Assembly (NCBI GenBank): GCA_018268545.1
Contig: JAFDWI010000163.1
Coordinates: 1 to 12,518, forward strand
Source: Actinomycetota bacterium
GTDB taxonomy: Bacteria > Actinomycetota > Acidimicrobiia > Acidimicrobiales > Iamiaceae
Direction of reading: 5' to 3'
DNA: 12,518 bases
Shown one piece after another: positions 6,400 to 12,518 of the stretch (within the stretch, counting starts at the first letter, position 1; every line of letters begins with the position of its first letter). Made by a program: the position numbers and the translations under genes. The notes under the pieces were generated by a model, which had not been told where the DNA came from, ran no database searches, and saw only the letters and a program-made list of their open reading frames with translations.

Positions 6400-6444
6400 G
6401 ACCGCAGGTGTCGGTCGGCGTGCAGTGCGGCGCCGTCAGGGCGC
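6400..6444. terminator. Candidate terminator region between convergent genes
   Basis: Two hairpins lie in the short gap between the lipoprotein and acyl ligase genes: GACCG-N7-CGGTC (6400-6416) and GCGCC-N5-GGCGC (6430-6444), the latter overlapping the end of the acyl ligase gene. Neither has a U-run. They could end transcription in both directions. Confidence 0.3.
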
Positions 6445-8091
6445 GCCGGTCTCCACCCGATAGGCATCGGCCAGGTAGCGGTCACGGCACAGCGACCGTT
6501 GCAGCTTCCCCGACGAGGTCTTCGGAAGCGTTCCCGCCGGAACGAAGACGATTTCGCGCGCGGCGATCCCGACGGTTTCCTTGACCGCTCGCGCCACTTC
6601 GTGACGGAGTCCGTCCGCAGCATCGGACCGGGTTTCGGCGACGACCACCAGACCCGGTCGCGGTCCGGTTTCGCATCCGAACGCGATGACGTTGCCCGCG
6701 CGCACCTGTTCAACCTGAGCCACCGCGACCTCGACGTCCTCGGGAAACACGTTCCGTCCCGCGACGATGATCAGGTCCTTGATCCGGCCACACACCACGA
6801 TCTCATCGGCGACGCGATAGGCGAGGTCGCCGGTTCGAAGCCACCCGTCGACGAACCGCTCGGCGGTGACATCCTCGCGGTGGTAGTAGCCCGGCGTGAC
6901 CGATGTGCCTCGGAGCTGCAACTCGCCGACCTCGCGCGCCCCCATCTCCAGGTTCGTTTCCGGATCCGCGATGCGCGCCTCGAGCCCGGGCACCGGCCTC
7001 CCGAGTCGGGCGAACGACCGCGACCCTTCGCTGCCCGCCTCGACGGGGGCTGCGTAGCGTTCGGTCTCGAGCACGCGCTGGTCGACCGTGTCGGTCTGCA
7101 ACCCGGTGAGCGGATCTCCGAACGTCGCGGCGATCCCGACCTCGGCCATGCCGAAGGCGGGGAACACGCATTCGGGCCGCAGCCCATGACGTTCGCCGGC
7201 CGAGACGAATCGTGCGACGGCCGCCGTGTCGACGGGCTCGGCACCGTTGATCGCGAGACGCAGCGGCGAAAGGTCAAGATCGTCGAGCCGTTCCATCGCG
7301 CGCGCCGCGAGCACATAGGCGAAGTTGGGTGCCGCCGTGAGCGTGCCGCCGAAGTCGGACATCCACTGCACCCAACGTGACGGCGACGCCATGAAATCCT
7401 GTGGGGCTGCGAGAACGAGTTCGTTGCCGAACGCCATCGCCGTGGTGAGGATCCCGACCAGACCCATGTCGTGATAGAGCGGCAGCCACGACACGAACAC
7501 GTCCGGTCCTTCCTGATCGAGCTTGCCGGCGGTGGTCAGCGCGTCGAGGTTCGCGAGAAGGGTGCGTTCGGGCAGCATCACGCCCTTGGGATCAGAGGTC
7601 GATCCACTCGTGTACTGCAGGATCGCGAGTCGGTCCGGGTCCTCGGACGGCGGCTCCCAGCCGTCGGCTGCGTCGGCGATCAGTGTGTCGAAGTCGATCC
7701 GCCGGGGATCGCCCGGTTGTACGTCGACGAACGGTGCGAGTTGCTCGTCGATCACGAGCAGTTTGGTGTCGGCGTCGAGCACCCGCCGACGGGTCTGTGC
7801 GACGAACGCTTCGACCGAACTCATCCGCATGGGCAACGGCAGCACGACGACCGTCGCGCCCGCGAGCCACACGGCACGGATCGTGATGACGAGGTTGCGG
7901 CTGGTCGGACCGAGCAATGCCACATGATCCCCGACGCCGACCCCGTTGGCCTGCAGGGCCATGGCGACCCGCTTCGCCTGGTCGTGCACCTCCGCCCAGG
8001 TCATGCGGACGTTCGGGTCTTCGCAGACGAACGTCACGCCCCGATCGGTCGAGGTGGCGGCTTGCTGGAGTCGTGTCACGAGATTCGGCAT
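6436..8091 (-). CDS. Fatty-acyl-AMP ligase / acyl-CoA synthetase-like adenylating enzyme
   Basis: ANL-superfamily enzyme of 551 residues that activates a carboxylic (probably fatty) acid as acyl-adenylate for transfer to a thiol such as CoA or an acyl carrier protein. Motifs in order: P-loop YTSGSTSDPKG (160-170), SWLPLYHDMGLVG (from 201), FPAFGMAEVG (310-319), GWLRTGDLAY (416-425), the hinge GRIKDLIIVAGRN (435-447), and PKTSSGKLQR (523-532) with the catalytic lysine K529. The YHDMGL motif and the FGMAE form are typical of the FAAL branch (FadD32-like) rather than ordinary FadD CoA ligases, but whether the FAAL-specific insertion is present cannot be settled by eye. No polyketide synthase, carrier protein or thioesterase lies beside it. 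It is divergent from leuS. TAGTCT lies 9 bases before the ATG and there is no Shine-Dalgarno, suggesting a leaderless or near-leaderless message. Confidence 0.92.
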   Translation of the reverse strand: MPNLVTRLQQAATSTDRGVTFVCEDPNVRMTWAEVHDQAKRVAMALQANGVGVGDHVALLGPTSRNLVITIRAVWLAGATVVVLPLPMRMSSVEAFVAQTRRRVLDADTKLLVIDEQLAPFVDVQPGDPRRIDFDTLIADAADGWEPPSEDPDRLAILQYTSGSTSDPKGVMLPERTLLANLDALTTAGKLDQEGPDVFVSWLPLYHDMGLVGILTTAMAFGNELVLAAPQDFMASPSRWVQWMSDFGGTLTAAPNFAYVLAARAMERLDDLDLSPLRLAINGAEPVDTAAVARFVSAGERHGLRPECVFPAFGMAEVGIAATFGDPLTGLQTDTVDQRVLETERYAAPVEAGSEGSRSFARLGRPVPGLEARIADPETNLEMGAREVGELQLRGTSVTPGYYHREDVTAERFVDGWLRTGDLAYRVADEIVVCGRIKDLIIVAGRNVFPEDVEVAVAQVEQVRAGNVIAFGCETGPRPGLVVVAETRSDAADGLRHEVARAVKETVGIAAREIVFVPAGTLPKTSSGKLQRSLCRDRYLADAYRVETGAP

Positions 8092-8100
8092 CGGGGGTTC

Positions 8101-8106
8101 AGACTA
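8101..8106 (-). promoter_or_regulatory. -10 element TAGTCT for the acyl ligase gene
   Basis: TAGTCT on the minus strand ends 9 bases before the ATG at 8091. Transcription would start at the ATG or a few bases before it. No ribosome-binding site is present between. Confidence 0.45.
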
Positions 8107-8201
8107 CGGTCCGGGGCCGAACGTTACGCACCGATACGAGACATGCGTCACAGAACCGAACGGCGGGGTCGGCGAGTCCGGGCTCGCCACCGGGCGGCAA
8201 C

Positions 8202-8207
8202 TACCGT
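8202..8207 (+). promoter_or_regulatory. -10 element TACCGT for leaderless leuS
   Basis: TACCGT is followed by the 7 bases GAAACCC and the ATG at 8215. No Shine-Dalgarno is present. The arrangement is the same as for the thioredoxin and phosphotransferase genes. Confidence 0.6.
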
Positions 8208-8214
8208 GAAACCC

Positions 8215-11127
8215 ATGGCCGAACCCTCGAGCGAGACGACGGAGTCCGACATCCCTGCCCATCGGTACTCGGCTGCGCTCGCCGGCGCCATCGAAGCGAA
8301 ATGGCAACGTCACTGGGCCGACAAGGGAACCTTCGACGCCCCGAACCCCAAGGGAGCCCTGTCGCAGGGGTTCGACCGGATGGCCGATCGGACGCGGTTC
8401 TTCGCGCTCGACATGTTCCCGTACCCCAGCGGCTCGGGGCTCCATGTGGGGCACCCGTTGGGGTACATCGGCACCGACGTCTACGCACGCTTCATGCGCA
8501 TGACCGGCCACAACGTGTTGCACACGATGGGCTACGACGCGTTCGGTCTGCCCGCCGAGCAGTACGCGATCGAAACCGGTCGGCACCCGCGTGCCACAAC
8601 GGATGCGAACATCGCGAACATGGCGCGACAACTCGAGCGCCTCGGTCTCGGCCATGATCGCCGTCGGGTACTCGCAACCACCGACACCGGCTACTACCGG
8701 TGGACCCAATGGATCTTCCTCCAGTTGTTCGACTCGTACTTCGACGCCGCGGTCGGCCGGGCACGCCCCATCGACGTATTGATCGCCGAACTCGACAACG
8801 GTGACCGTGAGCCCGACGCCGGCACGATCGAGCCGGGCATCGCCTGGTCGGACCTCGACGCCGTGGCCCGGCGGCGTGTGATCGACGCACACCGGCTCGC
8901 GTTCGTGTCCGAGGCACCGGTGAACTGGTGTGCCGGACTGGGGACGGTACTCGCCAACGAAGAAGTGAACGCGGAAGGCCGTTCCGAGCGCGGGAACTTC
9001 CCCGTCGAACGCCGTCCGCTGCGTCAATGGATGTTGCGGATCACCGCGTACGCCGAACGGCTGCTCGCCGACCTCGACCTGCTCGACTGGCCCGAACCGA
9101 TCAAGCTGATGCAGCGCAACTGGATCGGACGTTCCACCGGAGCGACGGTGACGTTCGCCTCCGACAGCGGCGCCCCGGACGTCGAGGTGTTCACCACCCG
9201 ACCCGACACGCTGTTCGGGGCCACGTACGTGGTGCTCGCACCCGAGCACGAACTCGTGGACGCGTGGACGGCCGACGCGTGGCCGGAGGGAACGCCCGAC
9301 GAGTGGACCGGCGGGGCATCCGATCCTGCGACGGCGGTCGACGCGTACCGAACCCTGGCGGCCCGACGTTCCGATCGGGACCGTCAGGCCGAATCCGACA
9401 CCAAGACCGGCGTGTTCACCGGATCGTTCGCGATCAATCCGGTCAACGGTGACCCCGTACCCGTCTTCATCGCCGACTACGTGCTGACCGGGTACGGAAC
9501 CGGCGCGATCATGGCCGTTCCCGCACACGACGACCGCGACTTCGCGTTCGCGAAGGCGTTCGGCCTCGGGATCACCGAGGTCGTCCATCCACCGGCCTCG
9601 TGGTTCGCCGAGCAGGGCCTGGAGGACGGCGCCGCGATCCAACGCTGGCCCGGTGCGTTCACGGGCGACGGCGTCGCCGTCGCGTCGGCCAACGACGACA
9701 TCTCCCTCGACGGGCTCGCCGTGCCGGAGGCGAAGACGACGATCACCGCGTGGCTCGGTGTCGAGGGCGTCGGACGGGCGACGGTGACCTACAAGTTGCG
9801 GGATTGGCTGTTTTCGCGCCAGCGGTACTGGGGTGAACCGTTCCCCATCGTCTGGGACGACGACGACCTCCCACATCCGATTCCCGCCGATCAGTTGCCG
9901 GTGCTGCTCCCCGAGGTCGATGACTTCACGCCACGGGTGTCCGAGGATCCCGACGCGCTTCCCGAACCACCACTGGCGCGTGCGGAAGATTGGGTACACG
10001 TGACCCTCGATCTCGGCGACGGGCCGAGGGCGTACCGCCGCGAGACGAACACGATGCCCCAGTGGGCAGGGTCGTGCTGGTACGAACTGCGCTACCTCGA
10101 TCCGACGAACGAGACGGTGTTCGTCGACCCGGAGATCGAGGCGTACTGGATGGGACCTTCCGGGCCAGGAGAATCCGGCGGCGTGGACCTGTACGTCGGC
10201 GGCGTGGAGCATGCCGTGTTGCACCTGCTGTACGCCCGTTTCTGGCACAAGGTCCTGTTCGACCTCGGCCACGTGTCGTCGGTCGAACCGTTCCACCGTC
10301 TGTTCAACCAGGGCTACGTGCAGGCGTACGCGTACACCGACGACCGGGGCTTCTACGTGCCCGCGTCCGACGTCGTCGAACAGCCCGACGGCACGTACAC
10401 GTTCAATGGCGAACCGGTGAAGCGCGAGTACGGGAAGATGGGCAAGTCGCTGAAGAACTCGGTGACCCCCGACGAGATGTACGAGGCCTACGGCGCCGAC
10501 ACGCTGCGGCTCTACGAGATGTTCACCGGCCCCTTCGACCAGAGCCGCCCGTGGAACACCCGCGACGTGATCGGCGTGCACCGGCTGCTGCAGCGCATCT
10601 GGCGCAACGTGATCGACGAGTCCACCGGTGCGGTGACGGTCACCGACGACGCCGTCGACGACGAGACACTCCGAGCGTTGCACCGCACGATCGTGGCGGC
10701 CCGCGACGGGTTCACGTCATTGCGTTTCAACACGGTGGTCGCCCGGATCACCGAGTACAACAACCATCTCGTCTCCGCGGTCGATGCCGGCATCCCCCGG
10801 GATGCCATCGAACCGATGGTGCTGTTGCTCGCACCACTCGCACCGCACATCGCCGAGGAGCTCTGGGAACGTCTCGGCCACGACTCGTCGTTGGCGTGGG
10901 AGGACTTCCCGGTGGCCGACGAGTCACTGCTTGTCGCCGAGACGATCGAGATCCCGGTGCAGGTCAACGGGAAGGTCCGAGGGCACATCACCGTCGCGCC
11001 CGATACCGACCCGGTGGCGCTCGAGGCCGCCGCCCGAGCGGACGCCAAGGTCGCGGCACTCCTCGACGGCGTCGAGACCAAGCGGGTCATCGCGGTGCCG
11101 GGTCGCATGGTCAACTTCGTCGTCTGA
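8215..11127 (+). CDS. leuS: Leucine--tRNA ligase
   Basis: Class Ia aminoacyl-tRNA synthetase that charges tRNA-Leu with leucine, 970 residues. The Rossmann domain begins with DMFPYPSGSGLHVGH, with the HIGH motif as HVGH (77-80), followed by the family-typical GYDAFGLPAEQYAIETG. An actinobacterial-type insertion (about 183-235) precedes PVNWCAGLGTVLANEEV. The CP1 editing domain shows the Thr-rich TTRPDT (327-332) and MAVPAHDDRD (433-442) with the conserved aspartates, so post-transfer editing should be active. Later landmarks are LFSRQRYWGEPFPIV, GSCWYELRYLDPTN and the KMSKS motif as KMGKS (741-745), then the anticodon-binding domain and the C-terminal VQVNGKVRGHI. It is longer than E. coli LeuRS (860) because of the insertions. 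The ATG at 8215 is chosen because TACCGT lies 7 bases before it; the frame stays open upstream to 7471, but that stretch lies opposite the acyl ligase gene and is a shadow. Confidence 0.99.
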   Translation: MAEPSSETTESDIPAHRYSAALAGAIEAKWQRHWADKGTFDAPNPKGALSQGFDRMADRTRFFALDMFPYPSGSGLHVGHPLGYIGTDVYARFMRMTGHNVLHTMGYDAFGLPAEQYAIETGRHPRATTDANIANMARQLERLGLGHDRRRVLATTDTGYYRWTQWIFLQLFDSYFDAAVGRARPIDVLIAELDNGDREPDAGTIEPGIAWSDLDAVARRRVIDAHRLAFVSEAPVNWCAGLGTVLANEEVNAEGRSERGNFPVERRPLRQWMLRITAYAERLLADLDLLDWPEPIKLMQRNWIGRSTGATVTFASDSGAPDVEVFTTRPDTLFGATYVVLAPEHELVDAWTADAWPEGTPDEWTGGASDPATAVDAYRTLAARRSDRDRQAESDTKTGVFTGSFAINPVNGDPVPVFIADYVLTGYGTGAIMAVPAHDDRDFAFAKAFGLGITEVVHPPASWFAEQGLEDGAAIQRWPGAFTGDGVAVASANDDISLDGLAVPEAKTTITAWLGVEGVGRATVTYKLRDWLFSRQRYWGEPFPIVWDDDDLPHPIPADQLPVLLPEVDDFTPRVSEDPDALPEPPLARAEDWVHVTLDLGDGPRAYRRETNTMPQWAGSCWYELRYLDPTNETVFVDPEIEAYWMGPSGPGESGGVDLYVGGVEHAVLHLLYARFWHKVLFDLGHVSSVEPFHRLFNQGYVQAYAYTDDRGFYVPASDVVEQPDGTYTFNGEPVKREYGKMGKSLKNSVTPDEMYEAYGADTLRLYEMFTGPFDQSRPWNTRDVIGVHRLLQRIWRNVIDESTGAVTVTDDAVDDETLRALHRTIVAARDGFTSLRFNTVVARITEYNNHLVSAVDAGIPRDAIEPMVLLLAPLAPHIAEELWERLGHDSSLAWEDFPVADESLLVAETIEIPVQVNGKVRGHITVAPDTDPVALEAAARADAKVAALLDGVETKRVIAVPGRMVNFVV

Positions 11128-11194
11128 CCTGCGCGTGGCATCGGAGCTCCTGCTTCCACGAGCCGACCCTTCGGTTCGATCGCTGCATCGACGC

Positions 11195-11802
11195 ATGACC
11201 CGCGTCGCGTCGTCGCCCGCGCTGTTCCGCCTGGAACGGTTCGTGAGTACCTACGAGGCCTCGACGATCATCGCGCTGGGAGCCGAGGTCGAGCGCGAGC
11301 CGCGCGACCTGGTCACCAAGCACGATTCGACGGGATTCAGCGTCGAGTTGCTCACCGACACCAACCCGGTCGTGGCCCAGGTGCAACGCCGGATCGCCGC
11401 GCTGATCGGTATGCCCTGGCACACCGAACGAAGCCTGCGGTTCCGCCGTTATCGGTCCGGCGAGGGCCATCCCCCCACGTCGACAACTACCGCATCTCCA
11501 ACGTCGACCTGCTCGTCACCGCGATGGTCGTGTTACGCACAGCCGCGTCCGGCGGCGGGACGTCGTTCCCGGACGCCGGATCATCCGACGGCGGGCTGAC
11601 GGTCGAACCCCGTGACCGCGAGCTCGTGCTGTGGATCAACCATCGACCCGACGCTTCGCCGGAACCCGCAACCCTGCACGCGGGAGAGCCGATCATCGCT
11701 GGCGAGAAGATCACCCTCACCAGCTTCGTGTACCTTCCAGCAACAATGTCGGCCAGGCCACTGCACGCACACCTGGATGCATCGATCAGCGAGCAGCGAT
11801 GA
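11195..11802 (+). pseudogene. Prolyl-4-hydroxylase-like 2OG-Fe(II) oxygenase, interrupted by a -1 frameshift
   Basis: Two open pieces in different frames together make one oxygenase domain of about 202 residues. The first (ATG 11195 to about 11476) reads PALFRLERFVSTYEASTII, then RRIAALIGMPWHTER and YRSGEGHPP. The second (about 11476-11802) continues HVDNYRISNVDLLV, GGGTSFPDAG, LHAGEPIIAGEKI and FVYLPA. Joined, they give the metal-binding H-x-D (codons 11476-11484), the distal H (11677) and the 2-oxoglutarate-binding K (11707) exactly 10 residues later, the same spacing as in human P4HA1 (H483, K493). The frames join at a run of six C (11471-11476); seven C would restore the gene. It lies 67 bases after leuS, with no Shine-Dalgarno or promoter motif; GTG 11135 is an alternative start. 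Its stop overlaps the ATP-grasp start as ATGA. Substrate unknown. The break may be a sequencing error, so the gene may be functional. Confidence 0.8.
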
Positions 11803-12518
11803 AGTTCCACTGCATCGACGACGGCGTGCCCACGACCACGATCGACCTGCTTCGTGCGGCATGCAGCGCGCGATGTCGAGTTCATCCACGTCGACACGAG
11901 AGATGAGGTCCCGGAGATTCCAGAAACTGGCGATCTGCTGTACCGCCCGGCGGTTTCGATCGCTGCGATGCGGATGGAGCGCAAACTCTGGCATCGGGGC
12001 GTCGCAACCTTTCACGCCGACCCGGACGGGCCGTTCGTGGCGATGCAGGCACCGGTCGAGTTGTGGATCCGCCTTGGGTTGACGGTGCCGCGGACGTTCG
12101 CGGCGACGACCTCGGACCGCGCGGTCCTCGACACACTCGTCGAACAGTGCGGCGGGTATCCGGTGGTCGTGAAGTTCCACGGCGGCGAGGGCGGGATCGG
12201 CGTGTTGCGCGCGGATTCGTCACCCGCGTTGTATTCGATCATCGACTACGGTCTGGCCAAAGGTACGGCACCGTCGGTGAGCGCCTACATCCCCGACGCG
12301 ACACACCTACGGGTGATCGTGGTCGGTGATCGTGCGGTCACGGCGTACCGGAACGTCACCGCGGGCGGCGATTTTCGCACGTTCGGGTCCCAGGATCCCG
12401 ACGACTACGACCTGGACATCTCCGAAACGTTGGCGTCGCTCGCCGTCGACGCCGTCCGCGCGTTGCGCCTGGAATTCGGCGGGGTCGACATTCTCGAACA
12501 CGTGAGCGGGCGGTTGTA
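11799..12518 (+). CDS. RimK-like ATP-grasp ligase, apparent frameshift near the 5' end, cut off by window
   Basis: ATP-grasp enzymes join a carboxylate to an amine or thiol through an acyl-phosphate; RimK-type members add amino acids to, or modify, peptides and proteins. The N-terminal part from ATG 11799 reads MKFHCIDDGVPTTTIDLLRA and AACSA, then the frame is lost in the repeat AGCGCGCGAT (11865-11874). From 11872 another frame runs open to the edge: DVEFIHVDTRDEV, LLYRPAVSIAAMRMER, LTVPRTFAATTS, the nucleotide-binding strand PVVVKFHGGEGGIGV (lysine codon 12172), THLRVIVVGDRAVTAYRN and LEFGGVDILE, in the usual RimK order. Restoring one CG pair, or removing one base, would join them. A GTG at 11854 could start an intact but N-terminally shortened protein. 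About 240 codons are present; the family is usually near 300, so the end is missing. Coupling to the oxygenase suggests both act on the same peptide or small molecule. Confidence 0.83.

Noticed and set aside
5049..6713. 554-codon minus-strand open frame across both lipoprotein genes
   Set aside because: It spans three real genes and the gap between them, and has low-complexity, motif-free sequence. It is a shadow.
8110..8160. ACGCA/TGCGT inverted repeat in the acyl ligase-leuS intergenic region
   Set aside because: Arms are only 5 bases with a long spacer, no better than chance.
7471..8214. Upstream in-frame extension of leuS giving a 1218-residue protein
   Set aside because: The extra part lies opposite the well-supported acyl ligase gene, and TACCGT-N7-ATG marks the start at 8215.
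8104..10683. 859-codon open frame on the minus strand opposite leuS
   Set aside because: Antisense shadow. Its composition is the Val/His/Arg/Gly-rich pattern expected opposite a high-GC gene, it has no recognisable motif, and leuS on the other strand is certain.
11471..11476. Programmed ribosomal frameshifting at the C run in the oxygenase gene
   Set aside because: No slippery heptamer of a known type and no convincing downstream structure were seen. A sequencing indel or mutation in a homopolymer is simpler.

Overview
This window is uniformly GC-rich, densely coded DNA with family variants typical of high-GC Actinobacteria. The evidence is an approximately 970-residue LeuRS with actinobacterial-type insertions, a PAC2 protein, an acyl-CoA-dehydrogenase-associated phosphotransferase, and -10 elements of the TANNNT type. 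A deep-branching, Acidimicrobiia/Ilumatobacter-like actinobacterium fits well, but this is inferred from gene content, not from a search. There are no tRNA or rRNA genes, no mobile elements, no CRISPR array and no gene-free stretch over 300 bases.

Layout. Positions 1-2358 (minus) hold a DNA-uptake operon, comEA followed by comEC with a 4-base GTGA overlap; comEC runs off the left edge. Upstream of comEA on the same strand is a CnoX/YbbN-type thioredoxin-TPR gene (2492-3202) with its own hairpin terminator. It is divergent from a plus-strand pair, a phosphotransferase (3321-4364) and a PAC2-family gene (4361-5230), coupled by an ATGA overlap. Two tandem paralogous small lipoprotein genes of unknown function follow (5310-5774 and 5923-6390). 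Convergent to them is a fatty-acyl-AMP ligase/acyl-CoA synthetase-like gene (6436-8091, minus), itself divergent from leuS (8215-11127, plus).

Downstream of leuS comes the most unusual part: a prolyl-4-hydroxylase-like 2-oxoglutarate/Fe(II) oxygenase (about 11195-11802) overlapping by ATGA a RimK-like ATP-grasp ligase (11799 to the right edge). Both carry an apparent single frameshift in a simple-sequence tract (a C6 run at 11471-11476 and a CG repeat near 11865-11872), although all catalytic oxygenase residues and the ATP-grasp core are preserved. This looks like sequencing error near a contig end, or recent decay or phase variation of a peptide-modifying cassette.

Regulatory reading. Three genes without a Shine-Dalgarno sequence (thioredoxin, phosphotransferase, leuS) each have a TASCGT hexamer exactly 7 bases before the chosen start codon, and the acyl ligase has TAGTCT 9 bases before its ATG. 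This is the signature of leaderless transcription. comEA instead has a strong GAGGAGG ribosome-binding site, and the lipoprotein genes have conventional short leaders.
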